A stretch of 32,723 bases of DNA from Parvularcula sp964484475 (GCA_964484475.1 CAZAFU010000017.1:1-32723), one strand, 5' to 3'. Positions 1 through 8,633 are shown, counted from the first letter of the stretch. Notes: generated by a model not told the origin, from the sequence alone. A program made the numbers and translations.

Positions 1-2
1 TT

Positions 3-515
3 TACTGGGCGGCGCGAATGCTCCTCGGTGGCGAAGACCCGATGTTCCTCTTCCGAAGACTGACGGTCATTGCCTCTGAAGACATCGGCAATGCCGACCC
101 CGAGGCCCTGGGGCTCGTCATCGCGGCGCGGGAGGCCTACCGGCAGCTCGGCGATCCCGAAGGGCACATCGCCATCGGCCAGGTTGTGAGCTACCTCGCG
201 AACGCGCCCAAATCGAACGCCGCCTACGCCGCTTTCAAGGCAGCGAAACGGCAGGTGCGCGAGACGGGCACCCTGCCGCCGCCGCCCCATGCACTGAACG
301 CGGCCACGGAGCTGATGAAGGACGAAGGCAGGGGCGAGGGGTATCGCTACGACCATGACACAGACACGGGGCACGCGGGGCTCTCGTACCTGCCCGAAGG
401 AATGCCGAGGCAGCATCTCTATCAGCCCACGGAGAGAGGGGCCGAGAGGTCCCTGCGTGATCGACAAGCCGCCTACCGCAAGGGGCGCGGTGAGAGCCTC
501 CCGACTGAGGAATGA
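3..515 (+). CDS. rarA: RarA/MgsA AAA+ recombination factor, C-terminal part (5' end outside window)
   Basis: The reading frame is already open at base 3 (YWAAR before the first ATG at 18), so this is the 3' end of a longer gene and the ATG at 18 is not its start. The visible 170 residues match the C-terminal half of RarA: the segment around 'GGEDP', then 'ASEDIGNADP', a helical stretch containing 'AKSNAAY'-like residues (here 'PKSNAAYAAF'), and the 'LPEGMPRQHLYQPTERG' block that RarA proteins carry near their end. RarA is a cytoplasmic AAA+ ATPase of the clamp-loader family that acts at stalled replication forks; the visible part is the tetramerisation/MgsA C-terminal region, and the Walker motifs lie upstream of the window. 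The family assignment is firm. The downstream gene at 621 appears to have its own promoter. Confidence 0.9.
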   Translation, partial: YWAARMLLGGEDPMFLFRRLTVIASEDIGNADPEALGLVIAAREAYRQLGDPEGHIAIGQVVSYLANAPKSNAAYAAFKAAKRQVRETGTLPPPPHALNAATELMKDEGRGEGYRYDHDTDTGHAGLSYLPEGMPRQHLYQPTERGAERSLRDRQAAYRKGRGESLPTEE

Positions 516-537
516 CGGCTTTTTGCCCGGACGGCGC

Positions 538-566
538 TTGTCACTGGCGCAATTCCGCCCTCTTAT
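538..566 (+). promoter_or_regulatory. Possible sigma-70 type promoter for the 621 gene
   Basis: TTGTCA at 538-543 (5 of 6 to TTGACA), a 17-base spacer and TCTTAT at 561-566 (4 of 6 to TATAAT) lie in the gap between rarA and the small gene at 621. This is pattern matching by eye; promoters of this lineage have weak -10 boxes, so it is only suggestive. Confidence 0.35.
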
Positions 567-620
567 CGTGCTTTCACCCTGCCATTCCTTCGGTCCGGCC
601 TTGAAAGAGGGGTCCTTTCA

Positions 621-746
621 TTGCGGTTTGTTGTCTTTCTCCTCACCCTCGTTGTTCTCTCGCTGGTGATCCTCTACGTCTTGGGAGACCGCCGCCAGCC
701 CCAGTCCCGCACGATCACCCAAGAGGTCGAGCTAGAGGCCCGTTGA
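621..746 (+). CDS. 41-residue single-pass membrane peptide
   Basis: A short TTG-initiated frame encodes 41 residues. An A/G-rich ribosome-binding stretch (AAAGAGGGG at 604-612) lies about 8 bases upstream. The peptide has one N-terminal hydrophobic helix (about residues 3-20, 'FVVFLLTLVVLSLVILYVL'), then a charged tail with 'RTITQEVELEAR'. It ends four bases before the next start (751), so the two genes are probably cotranscribed. Small proteins with this plan, a helix followed by a 'RTIEQEV'-like tail, recur in alphaproteobacterial genomes as far as I recall, with no assigned function. The spacing, ribosome-binding site and protein-like composition support a real gene. The topology (short N-in/C-out tail in the periplasm) is inferred. 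Confidence 0.7.
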   Translation: MRFVVFLLTLVVLSLVILYVLGDRRQPQSRTITQEVELEAR

Positions 747-750
747 ATCC

Positions 751-2316
751 ATGAAGCTTTTCCTTGCCGGCGCCGCTGCGCTCCTGTTTCTGCCCGCCAC
801 GGCCCACGCCCAGGTGGAGCGGGCGAATTTCGACACCAGCGCCTTTTCGCTGGGGACCCTGACCGAACAGGACGGCGCCTTGCCCCGCACCCTGTGGGAG
901 GGAAGCGAGCCGGGCGCAGTCGAGGCGCAGCTCCAAGCGCTGCCCACCCGCTACGAGGACCCGGCCAAGCGCCTCCTCCTGCGGCGGGTGCTGCTCTCTC
1001 CCGGCGAGGGACCCGTCGGCGCGGATGGCAGCCTTGCCGGCCTGAAGCTCATGAAGGCGGCCGAGGCGGGGTACTTCATGGAAGCAGGAGCCCTCGCCGA
1101 GCTCACGCCGGGTCTCGTCGTGCAACCTGACCTGAGCAAGGTGGTGGCCTACCGGGACCTCCTGGTGGGGAACTTCGATCGCGCCTGCGAGCGCGGTGCC
1201 AACCTGCGTGAAGGAAGGCAGGATCCCTTTTTCGTCCGGCTGCGTGCCTTTTGCTACGTGCACAGCGATGAGCGCCCTGCAGCGGAGCTGACGATCAGTC
1301 TCGCTCGTGAGGAGGGGGTCCTGAGCGGGCGCGACGACGAAGTGTTCCGCAGCCTGCTCCGCGACCGTCCGATCGAGGTCTTCCCGGAAAACGCTATTCA
1401 GTATGCGGCCTATCGCAAGCAGAACGGCCTTTTCGGTCCCGATGACATCCCCTCGCTCGCGCCCGCCATCGTGGCGGCGGTAGCGGTCGACCCGAACCTC
1501 TCCACTTCTGCCCGGGAAGCGGCGGTGAGAAGGGCTGCGGCGGAGGATCTCCTTCCCTCGCGTGAGCTCGGCGAAGCCGTTGCCATGCTGTCCGATACCG
1601 AACTTGGCGGCGCAGTGGCTGCGATCAGGGACCTGCCGGCGGCTACCGACGCCCATAGCGGTGAGATCGCGAGGCTCCTGGACAGCGTGAAGGACGATCC
1701 GGAAGCCTTCATGCTGATCGCCACGGTCTTCGAAGACGACATCGCGGCGATGGAGAGTACGGAAACCACCGCACCCTTTTCCGCGGAGCTCGCGCTGGCT
1801 GCCCTCATCACGCGCAAGTTCGAAGCCGCCGAAAGGTTCATGCAGGCCGTCGCCCGTGAGGGCACCCTCGGCTCGGACCGCGCCTTCCTGAACCTCGCCC
1901 GGCTCTATTCCTACCTGATGCCCAGTGCCGCCCAGCGGCTTGCCGGCGCCATCGGTGAAGAGCTGGACGAGCCGCCCGCTGGGGCCATGAGCGTCGCCGA
2001 TCCGGCCGCCGCGGCCTTCTCCAACCCGCAGCTTGCGGACCTTGTCGACAACGCGATCACCGCGGCCCGTTCGGGCAGCATGGGCTCGTCCGTGCTCGTC
2101 GCGCTTGCGGCGGCGGGGGTCGAAGCGGACGGTGAACTCGAAGTCGTCAGGGATGCTGTCGCAGCCAATCTCTATGCGGAAACGCCCGCAGCGGAGGTCG
2201 CCCGCGAAGCCGCCTTCAGGCGCGAAGCCCTCGCTTTCGCTCCGAAGCTGCGCGAGGAAACCTTCGACCAGGGCGAATATGTGCCGAGGTTGAAGCCGAG
2301 CATGCAGAACCGGTGA
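751..2316 (+). CDS. Secreted alpha-helical repeat-like protein of unknown function
   Basis: The 521-residue protein starts with a clear Sec signal peptide (residues 1-21, ending 'ATAHAQ'). The mature part is almost entirely Ala/Leu/Glu-rich helical segments, resembling a TPR-like or other helical solenoid, with no catalytic motif I can name. An opening block ('LPRTLWEGSEPGAVEAQLQAL') and the 'FDRACERG' segment recall the large periplasmic 'antifreeze glycopeptide'-type hypotheticals annotated in some alphaproteobacteria, a label with no functional meaning. It begins four bases after the 41-residue membrane peptide and its stop overlaps the xerD start (GTGA), so translation is probably coupled. 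A periplasmic scaffold or assembly factor is possible but is a guess. The frame and signal peptide are secure; the function is unknown. Confidence 0.8.
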   Translation: MKLFLAGAAALLFLPATAHAQVERANFDTSAFSLGTLTEQDGALPRTLWEGSEPGAVEAQLQALPTRYEDPAKRLLLRRVLLSPGEGPVGADGSLAGLKLMKAAEAGYFMEAGALAELTPGLVVQPDLSKVVAYRDLLVGNFDRACERGANLREGRQDPFFVRLRAFCYVHSDERPAAELTISLAREEGVLSGRDDEVFRSLLRDRPIEVFPENAIQYAAYRKQNGLFGPDDIPSLAPAIVAAVAVDPNLSTSAREAAVRRAAAEDLLPSRELGEAVAMLSDTELGGAVAAIRDLPAATDAHSGEIARLLDSVKDDPEAFMLIATVFEDDIAAMESTETTAPFSAELALAALITRKFEAAERFMQAVAREGTLGSDRAFLNLARLYSYLMPSAAQRLAGAIGEELDEPPAGAMSVADPAAAAFSNPQLADLVDNAITAARSGSMGSSVLVALAAAGVEADGELEVVRDAVAANLYAETPAAEVAREAAFRREALAFAPKLREETFDQGEYVPRLKPSMQNR

Positions 2317-3272
2317 AACTCGACGACGCGGCGGCGGTCGAATCCTTTCTCGAGGCCCTGGTTGTCGAGCGGGGTTCCTCGGCGCGGACGGTGAGAAACT
2401 ACGGCCGCGACCTTCAACGGGTCGGAGCGTTCCTCAGGAAAGAACGCAGGACCGACCTCGCAAACGCGGGCCGGGACGACCTCGGCGCCTACCTCCAGCA
2501 TCTCGAAGAGACAGGCCGCAGCCGGGCGACAGCGGCTCTTTGCCTCTCGGCTTTGCGGCAGTTCTACGGCTTCCTCTATGCCGAGGAGTTGCGCGCCGAC
2601 AACCCATCGCTGACCCTCGAGACCCCGAGGAAGGAAATGCGTCTGCCAAGGGTCCTGACCATGCAGGAGGTGGGCGACCTTCTCGACCGGGCGGCAGAAA
2701 AGGCGGCCGGGGGCGATCCCAAGGCCCTTCGCATGAACGCGCTTCTCGAAACCCTCTATGCAGCCGGGCTCAGGGTTTCCGAACTGGTGAGCCTGAGGCT
2801 CGACAGCTTCGAGGGAGCGAAGGGCGGGCTTCTGAGGATCAGGGGGAAGGGGGACAAGGAGCGGCTGGTGCCCCTGACGGAGACTGCGGAAGCGGCTCTC
2901 TCCAGCTACCTGGAGCACGCGCGCGGCGCGTTCCTCAAGGACGAGGAGAAGAGCCCCTACCTTTTCCCTTCCCGCGGCAAGGCAGGCCACCTGACGCCAG
3001 CGCGCTTTGCGCAAATCCTGAAGGATGCGGCTTCGGAGGTCGGCATCGCCCGCGATCGGGTCAGTCCCCACGTTCTCAGGCACGCCTTCGCCACCCACCT
3101 TCTCGAAGGAGGCGCGGATTTAAGGTCGCTTCAGCACCTTCTCGGGCATGCTGACATCACGACCACACAAGTCTACACGCATGTCCGGCAGGAACGCCTG
3201 AGGCGTGCCCTCGAGGAACATCACCCGCTTTCGGGCGGCGACGGAAGGAGAGACCATGCGGACCTATCTTGA
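2313..3272 (+). CDS. xerD: Tyrosine recombinase XerD (chromosome dimer resolution)
   Basis: This 319-residue tyrosine recombinase has the full catalytic set: Arg154 ('AAGLRVSEL'), Lys179 ('RGKGDKERL'), His253 and Arg256 ('HVLRHAFATHLL'), His279 ('LLGHADITTTQVYTH') and the nucleophile Tyr288. An N-terminal SAM-like DNA-binding domain covers about residues 8-92. Length and motifs match XerC/XerD, which resolve chromosome dimers at dif with FtsK. I choose XerD over XerC because of the 'NPSLTLETPRKEMRLPRVLT' linker and the position directly before accA, which is the usual xerD place in related genomes as I recall; a tree would settle it. The GTG start overlaps the previous stop by four bases, and the 3' end overlaps accA by 17 bases. 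The downstream neighbour is housekeeping and no repeats flank it, so this is not a mobile-element integrase. Confidence 0.88.
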   Translation: MKLDDAAAVESFLEALVVERGSSARTVRNYGRDLQRVGAFLRKERRTDLANAGRDDLGAYLQHLEETGRSRATAALCLSALRQFYGFLYAEELRADNPSLTLETPRKEMRLPRVLTMQEVGDLLDRAAEKAAGGDPKALRMNALLETLYAAGLRVSELVSLRLDSFEGAKGGLLRIRGKGDKERLVPLTETAEAALSSYLEHARGAFLKDEEKSPYLFPSRGKAGHLTPARFAQILKDAASEVGIARDRVSPHVLRHAFATHLLEGGADLRSLQHLLGHADITTTQVYTHVRQERLRRALEEHHPLSGGDGRRDHADLS

Positions 3273-4233
3273 GTTCGAGAAACCGATTGCAGAGCTCGAA
3301 GACAAGATCGACGCCTTGCGGGGTCTCGACGAGCGTTCCGCCAACGAGGTGGAACCGGAAATCTCCCGCCTTCAGGAAAAGGCGAACAAGCTCCTGCGCG
3401 AGACCTATGAGGGCCTGTCGCGCTGGGAGAAGACCCAGGTCGCCCGCCATGCCAACCGGCCGCACTTCTCGGACTATGTCGACGCGATCGCCGAGGGTTT
3501 CACCGAACTTCGCGGCGACCGCGTCTTCGGCGACGACAGGGCGATCATCGCCGGCACCGCAATCATCGGCGGCCATCGCGTCATCCTCATGGGGCATGAA
3601 AAGGGCAAGGACACGGACAGCCGGCTCGAGCACAATTTCGGCATGGCCCGGCCGGAGGGCTACCGCAAGGCGATGCGCCTCGTGGACATGGCCGAGCGGT
3701 TCGGCCTGCCGATCATCACCCTGGTCGACACCGCGGGCGCCTACCCTGGCCGCGGCGCGGAGGAACGTGGGCAGGCGGAGGCCATCGCCTCCTGCACCGC
3801 GCGGTTCCTGGAAGCTCGCGTCCCGGTCATTGCGATCATCACCGGTGAGGGGGGCTCGGGCGGCGCCGTGGCCCTTGCGGCAGGCAACCGGGTGATGATG
3901 CTCGAACATTCGATCTATTCGGTCATCTCCCCTGAAGGCTGCGCCTCCATTCTCTGGAAGGATGCCCAGAAGAAGGGTGAGAACAAGGCCCCGGACGCCG
4001 CCGAGGCCATGAGGATTTCCGCGCAGGATCTCGAAGAACTCGGTGTCATCGACGAGGTGATCCCGGAGCCCGTGGGCGGCAGCCACCGGGAGCCGGAAAC
4101 GGCCATGGCCACGGTGGGCGAGATCATCGCCAGGCATCTCGAGGAGCTTCGCCACCTGAGCCCTGAGGAACTGATTGCCGAGCGGCGGGAGAAATTCCTC
4201 GCGCTGGGCCGTTTCGGCGCTGACGGCGCCTGA
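3256..4233 (+). CDS. accA: Acetyl-CoA carboxylase carboxyltransferase subunit alpha
   Basis: The 325-residue protein is the alpha subunit of the carboxyltransferase half of acetyl-CoA carboxylase. With AccD it moves the carboxyl group from biotin-AccB to acetyl-CoA, giving malonyl-CoA for fatty acid synthesis in the cytoplasm. The opening 'YLEFEKPIAELEDKI', the 'GHEKGKDT' segment, 'NFGMARPEGYRKA', 'DTAGAYPG', the 'GEGGSGGA' oxyanion region and 'SPEGCASILW' are all family hallmarks. I place the start at ATG 3256, preceded by GGAAGGAG, rather than at an in-frame ATG 51 bases upstream that would add residues foreign to the family. It overlaps xerD by 17 bases. A strong hairpin follows 23 bases after the stop. 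Confidence 0.95.
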   Translation: MRTYLEFEKPIAELEDKIDALRGLDERSANEVEPEISRLQEKANKLLRETYEGLSRWEKTQVARHANRPHFSDYVDAIAEGFTELRGDRVFGDDRAIIAGTAIIGGHRVILMGHEKGKDTDSRLEHNFGMARPEGYRKAMRLVDMAERFGLPIITLVDTAGAYPGRGAEERGQAEAIASCTARFLEARVPVIAIITGEGGSGGAVALAAGNRVMMLEHSIYSVISPEGCASILWKDAQKKGENKAPDAAEAMRISAQDLEELGVIDEVIPEPVGGSHREPETAMATVGEIIARHLEELRHLSPEELIAERREKFLALGRFGADGA

Positions 4234-4256
4234 CCAACCTGTCCCGGAATGGGAAA

Positions 4257-4292
4257 GACCCGGAAGGAGCGCGAAGACGCTCCCCCCGGGTC
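4257..4292. terminator. Hairpin terminator between convergent accA and the 4322 gene
   Basis: An interrupted stem pairs GACCCGG (4257-4263) with CCGGGTC (4286-4292) and GGAGCG (4266-4271) with CGCTCC (4278-4283), around a six-base loop. It lies 23 bases after the accA stop and 29 bases after the stop of the opposing gene, so it can serve both strands. On the minus strand it is followed by TTTCCC; on the plus strand there is no clear T run. Confidence 0.7.
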
Positions 4293-4321
4293 CTGTAACC
4301 CCGGTGGATTGGGAATGGAGT

Positions 4322-4978
4322 TCAGGCCTTCTTGCGGCGGAATGCCATGATCGCACCGGAAGCCATCAGGAGAGCGGCCCCGGGGATCGGGACTTCCGAA
4401 GTGATGTCCGGGGTGCCGACGATGGTGATGGCGTCGAGGTCGAAGCCGTCGGTGCTGCGGCTGTTCGGATGGGTCGCCCTCGTGCTGTCGATCACGGCGA
4501 TATAGGTGAAGGTGCCGGGGATGAAGACCTGCGCACCGGTGATCTGTGCGTCACCGTTGAGGATGTCGCCAGCCTTGATGAAGTCATCATAGACATCATT
4601 GATATCGTGGCTGCCGAAGTCGTAATCGGTACCGTACCAGACCTCGGCGCTTTCCTCATAGGTGCAGGTGCCGTCCCCGGCCTGGGTGCAGTTGAAAGTC
4701 ACCTCGAAGCTGGTCGCCGTGCTGCCCGCCGCGAACGTGGTGTTGTCGAACTTGAAGACCGCGAAACCCGGATTCGAGCCATCGGCATTGGTCAGGCCCA
4801 AGGAGAGGAAATCTCCGTTGGCGAAGCCGAGGGCATGGGTTTCGTCGTCGCGGTCATTGGCACCGCCGACGGTCCCGTTGTTCTCCCAGTCGACGTCGGT
4901 GGCCGGGATCGGCGCCGCTTGCGCTGCGCCGAGGAGAAGAGCCGTCGCGCTGACGGCTGCGGTGAGGGTCTTGATCAT
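4322..4978 (-). CDS. Secreted protein with VPLPA/PEP-CTERM-type sorting tail
   Basis: The 218-residue protein has an N-terminal signal peptide (about residues 1-21, ending 'GAAQA') and a C-terminal sorting signal: 'EVPIPGAAL', a hydrophobic helix and a basic end ('FRRKKA'). This three-part tail matches the VPLPA/PEP-CTERM class, whose members are cut and anchored by an exosortase after export. The body is acidic, rich in Asp, Gly, Thr and Asn, with two cysteines about seven residues apart ('FNCTQAGDGTCTYEE'), and looks like a beta-sandwich exported protein. AAAGGA lies a few bases before the ATG. The helicase ends 96 bases upstream on the same strand, but different functions make a shared operon unlikely. 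No exosortase lies in this window. Surface or matrix anchoring is inferred from the tail alone. Confidence 0.82.
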   Translation of the reverse strand: MIKTLTAAVSATALLLGAAQAAPIPATDVDWENNGTVGGANDRDDETHALGFANGDFLSLGLTNADGSNPGFAVFKFDNTTFAAGSTATSFEVTFNCTQAGDGTCTYEESAEVWYGTDYDFGSHDINDVYDDFIKAGDILNGDAQITGAQVFIPGTFTYIAVIDSTRATHPNSRSTDGFDLDAITIVGTPDITSEVPIPGAALLMASGAIMAFRRKKA

Positions 4979-5074
4979 GTTGCGTTCCTTTCGCGGGGTC
5001 CCTGTCCCGTTCCGGGACGACTGCCTTGACGAAAGTAACCTTGCAGAAAGGATGCCGGAGCAGCCCGAGGGCGC

Positions 5075-8002
5075 CTAATCGTCCCCCTTGAGGCTCGCGA
5101 GAACGGCGAAGGGGCTGTCGGGATCGGCTTCCTTCTTTTTCGACGGGCCGGAGCTGAACGTCCGCGGACCCTTGTCCTTCGGGCCTTGCCGCTTGCCCTT
5201 GCCGCCCTTCGGCTTGCCGCGAGCCTGCCCGTCACGCTCGCCGCCGCGGGCATTCGACTTGCCGCCGCGCCGCGGAGCGCCGCCACGATGACGGTTAGCC
5301 GGTTGATAACGCCAGAGCGTCACTGTCTCGGTCTGGGACAGTTCGGCGGGAGTTTCCCCTTCGGAAGGAGCCGCCTCGGCTTCAGTGGCCACGGCCTGCG
5401 CCGCCACCGCATCGTGGGCCTGCGCCGCGGTTTCCACCCCGGTCCCGTCCCCGTTCGCCCGGGTCTCTTCGGACGGCTCGTCGGCGGGAAGGACGCGGGC
5501 GGCGGTCGGAGCGGGATCCTCCACGGCCTGGGCCGCCGGGTCCTCGACCTTCGGCGCTTCGACCTTCACCTCGCGCTCCATGGTCTGCTTGCGGTAACCG
5601 AGGTTCTTCAGGATGTCCTCGAATTCCTCCCCGGAAACACCAACGAGGCTCATCATGCGCTGGTTGGCTTCGAAACCCTCCTTGCTGGCCTTGTCACGGG
5701 CGGCACGGATTTCCTGCGCGAGACGCTCCAGCATGTCGATCCGCACGGCGCGCTTGCCCGAAGGCCGGTAGCCGACTGCATACCAGAATGCGTGGGGCAC
5801 GCTGTCGTCGGACGGCACGGAGGTGGCGCCGGCCTGCGGATGCTCGTATTTCGCCGGATCGGTTTCGGTCCAGAGCGCCCAGAGGAGCCCGAGGAACTGT
5901 GCCGGGGCGGGTTTGAGAAGGGCGGGAAGAAAGAGAGTGTACTCGCCGAACCTGACACCGAGCTTCCTGAGGCCCGAGCGTTCGTCCTGGCTCAGCGCCT
6001 TCACTTCGTCGGCAATCGGACGGCGGGACATGGCGCCGAAGTTCTCGAGCAGGCGGAACGCGATAGCGCGGGCACCGGGAGACAGGGCGCCTTCGGCGTC
6101 GGAGGGAAGGTTGAGGGCGCGCTGGAGCGCGACCAGCGGACCCGCGAGGCCCTCGACCCTGTCGGCGATATAGCCGCGCAGGCGCTCCTCGATCGCGGCG
6201 ACCGCACCGGCGGGCATGTGCTCCATCGCGACGAAATGGAAATCAGGGCGCAAGGGCTGGGGCCCCTTGGTGAGTTGCGCGATCGCCCCCTGACGCCACC
6301 AGATCGAGCCGTCCGGATGGATCTTGAACTCATCCGTCTTCGCCCCGGCCAGCGCCGAGGCACGGGCCATCAGCTCGGGCTGGAGGGCCTTCAGCGCCGC
6401 GAAGCGTACCGCTTTCTCGTGTGGTCCCTTGGCCTTGGGATCGAGAATGAATTGGAAACCCAAGAGCCGACCGACGAACTCGCCTTCCACGACGACCTCT
6501 CCATTGTTGCGAACCCCTGCGAGAAGAGGGGCATCATCTTTCAACCGCTTCAAGAGGACTGACGTACGCCGGTCAACGAAGCGTTGCGTGAGTTTTTCAT
6601 GCAGGACGTCGGAAAGACGGTCCTCCACGCGTCGCGCCTCGTCCTGAAAATGCCCGGCATCCTCGAGCCAGCCCGAACGGTGGCTGAGATAGGTCCAGGT
6701 CCTGACATGGGCGATGCGGTTGGAGATGGTATCGACGTCGCCGTTGATGTTGTCGAGCCTCGAAAGCTGGAGCTGCGCCCATTCCCTCGCGATCTGGCCG
6801 CGATCCATCAGCTGGTGATAGAGCTCGCCAAGCATCACCGCGTGCTGGTCGGGGGTCACCTTGCGGAAGTCCGGGACCTGACAGATTTCCCAGAGGAGCT
6901 TGAGAGCCGCCCCGCCCTTGGCCATGTCCCGGATGTCGTGCCGCCGCGAGAGCCTGCGGAGCGCTTCCTCGTCATCGTCCATCCGGGCCCTGACCAGGGG
7001 CTCGAAGGGCGCAGGGGTTTCCAGCGAGCGCAGGAGCGCAGGAAGGCTGTCGAACCTGACCTTCGGGTTGCGCCACTGGAGCGCCGTGACCGGCTCGAAG
7101 CGGTGATCGGTGACCTGCTCGACAAGGTTCTCGTCGAAAGGCGGGCACTCCGCCGTGGATCCCCACGTGCCGTCCTTCACGTGCCGGCCGGCGCGACCGG
7201 CGATCTGCGCCACTTCGGCGGGGGTCAGATTGCGGGCGTGCTTGCCATCGAACTTGCGGCCCTGGGCGAAGGCCACGTGGTCGATATCCATGTTGAGGCC
7301 CATGCCGATGGCATCGGTTGCGACGAGATAGTCGACTTCGCCCTCGTTGTAGAGAGCGGCCTGTGCGTTTCTCGTCCGTGGACTGAGGGCGCCCATGACG
7401 ACGGCTGCACCGCCCCTCTGTCTGCGGATGAGTTCGGCGATGGAATAGACGTTCTCCGCAGAGAAGGCGACGATTGCCGAGCGGGGAGGAAGGCGGGTGA
7501 CCTTCTTGTGGCCGACATGGGTGAGCTGGCTGAAGCGCTCACGGCCAAGAAAGGCGATGTCCGGGATCAGGTGCTTGAGCACCGGTCCCATGGTGTCCGA
7601 ACCCAGCATCAGTGTCTCGTGACGACCGCGGGCATTGAGGATCCGGTCGGTAAAGATGCGCCCCCGCTCGGGATCGGCGGCGAGCTGCACTTCGTCGATG
7701 GCGAGGAAACTGACCTCCCGTTCGAGGGGCATCGCTTCGACGGTGCAGACCCAGTAGGAAGCGCTCTTCGGGACGATCTTCTCTTCGCCCGTCACCATCG
7801 CGACGGCCTGAAGGCCGCGCCGGGCCACCATTTTCTCGTAGACCTCCCGCGCCAGGAGCCTGAGCGGAAGACCGATCATGCCGCTCGAATGGGCGGCCAT
7901 GCGCTCCAGGGCATAGTAGGTCTTGCCGGTGTTTGTGGGTCCGAGGACGGCGGTAACGCCGCTCGGCGCGAGCCCATGGGGCGCACGGTGGGCGGAGGAC
8001 AT
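5075..8002 (-). CDS. SUV3-like superfamily 2 RNA/DNA helicase with basic C-terminal tail
   Basis: The 975-residue protein has motif I 'GPTNTGKT' (residues 21-28), a DEVQ motif II (103-106), 'ATDAIGMGLN' (228-237) and motif VI 'QIAGRAGR' (266-273). These are the hallmarks of the SUV3 group of SF2 helicases, a branch that in mitochondria works with RNA decay. Alphaproteobacterial members are widespread but poorly studied. The C-terminal third leaves the helicase core. After an Ala/Glu/Pro-rich linker it becomes a Gly/Lys/Arg-rich tail (about the last 80 residues) likely to bind RNA. I choose ATG 8002, preceded by GGAGAG, over an in-frame ATG at 8122 that would run into the divergent gene's start. 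A broad role in RNA turnover or structured-RNA remodelling is inference. Confidence 0.88.
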   Translation of the reverse strand: MSSAHRAPHGLAPSGVTAVLGPTNTGKTYYALERMAAHSSGMIGLPLRLLAREVYEKMVARRGLQAVAMVTGEEKIVPKSASYWVCTVEAMPLEREVSFLAIDEVQLAADPERGRIFTDRILNARGRHETLMLGSDTMGPVLKHLIPDIAFLGRERFSQLTHVGHKKVTRLPPRSAIVAFSAENVYSIAELIRRQRGGAAVVMGALSPRTRNAQAALYNEGEVDYLVATDAIGMGLNMDIDHVAFAQGRKFDGKHARNLTPAEVAQIAGRAGRHVKDGTWGSTAECPPFDENLVEQVTDHRFEPVTALQWRNPKVRFDSLPALLRSLETPAPFEPLVRARMDDDEEALRRLSRRHDIRDMAKGGAALKLLWEICQVPDFRKVTPDQHAVMLGELYHQLMDRGQIAREWAQLQLSRLDNINGDVDTISNRIAHVRTWTYLSHRSGWLEDAGHFQDEARRVEDRLSDVLHEKLTQRFVDRRTSVLLKRLKDDAPLLAGVRNNGEVVVEGEFVGRLLGFQFILDPKAKGPHEKAVRFAALKALQPELMARASALAGAKTDEFKIHPDGSIWWRQGAIAQLTKGPQPLRPDFHFVAMEHMPAGAVAAIEERLRGYIADRVEGLAGPLVALQRALNLPSDAEGALSPGARAIAFRLLENFGAMSRRPIADEVKALSQDERSGLRKLGVRFGEYTLFLPALLKPAPAQFLGLLWALWTETDPAKYEHPQAGATSVPSDDSVPHAFWYAVGYRPSGKRAVRIDMLERLAQEIRAARDKASKEGFEANQRMMSLVGVSGEEFEDILKNLGYRKQTMEREVKVEAPKVEDPAAQAVEDPAPTAARVLPADEPSEETRANGDGTGVETAAQAHDAVAAQAVATEAEAAPSEGETPAELSQTETVTLWRYQPANRHRGGAPRRGGKSNARGGERDGQARGKPKGGKGKRQGPKDKGPRTFSSGPSKKKEADPDSPFAVLASLKGDD

Positions 8003-8113
8003 GCCGTCTCTCCAAGCAGGCTTTTGCGGCCCCGTCAAAGCGGAGGTAGGATGACCCACCGAGGACCCGCCGTGGGAGAGCGGACGGGTCGGGGGAATAA
8101 CAGGGGGGGCATC

Positions 8114-8581
8114 ATGGTGCACCGGGCAAGTTTACGGGGAGCTGTCCTTCTGGCTCTCGCAACCGCAGGCCTTGCGGCTTGCGGACAGAATGAGGTGGAG
8201 GCCAGCGCCGAGGCCGGAACGAGCGTGACCACACGGATCGTCGCGGCGAATCAGGCGGTCCAGCTGCCCGATTCCGCTCGCGGGGCCAAGGCTCCCGACG
8301 AGTTGAAAACGGCAGAATGCATTCTCTGGCCGGGCGGCTACCGGGGACCGTGCATCTTCGAGCCCCTCGGTCGGGGCAGCTTCTCCGTCAGGCGCGAGGC
8401 AGAGGACGAGGCCTTCTTCGAGGATGTCCATGAGCTCAAGGTCATGGTCTATGCGGCTGGCAAGGCAGACGTCCGCAGCTTCGACCAGACCGGCGAGAGC
8501 ATCCTCTGGGGCGAAGCGGAGCGGTCGGAGGGCTATCCGGCCTGCTGGATCGGCAACGAATTCTCTGTCTGCGCTTATTAA
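8114..8581 (+). CDS. Small predicted lipoprotein, unknown function
   Basis: The 155-residue protein starts with a lipoprotein signal peptide; the lipobox 'LAAC' places the lipidated cysteine at residue 23, followed by 'GQNEVEAS'. The mature part has four cysteines ('AECILWPGGYRGPC' and 'PACWIGNEFSVC' near the end) that could form two disulfides in the periplasm. The frame remains open far upstream, but that stretch is antisense to the helicase. ATG 8114, with a GGGGGGG stretch just before it and a proper signal peptide after it, is the credible start. It is divergent from the helicase, with a 111-base promoter gap. I do not recognise the family. Confidence 0.75.
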   Translation: MVHRASLRGAVLLALATAGLAACGQNEVEASAEAGTSVTTRIVAANQAVQLPDSARGAKAPDELKTAECILWPGGYRGPCIFEPLGRGSFSVRREAEDEAFFEDVHELKVMVYAAGKADVRSFDQTGESILWGEAERSEGYPACWIGNEFSVCAY

Positions 8582-8633
8582 ACCTGCGTGAGGGCGGCTT
8601 GGTCGAGGGAGTCGTTGAAGCTACTTCGATCTC

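Noticed and set aside
2313..3272. Tyrosine recombinase as a sign of a mobile element
   Set aside because: Length and motifs are XerD-like, it lies in a housekeeping operon before accA, and no attachment repeats or cargo genes flank it.
6584..8113. Long open frame on the + strand opposite the helicase, continuous with the lipoprotein gene
   Set aside because: It is antisense to a clear SUV3-like helicase and has no family resemblance; high GC keeps the opposite frame open. Only the part from ATG 8114 has a signal peptide and ribosome-binding site.
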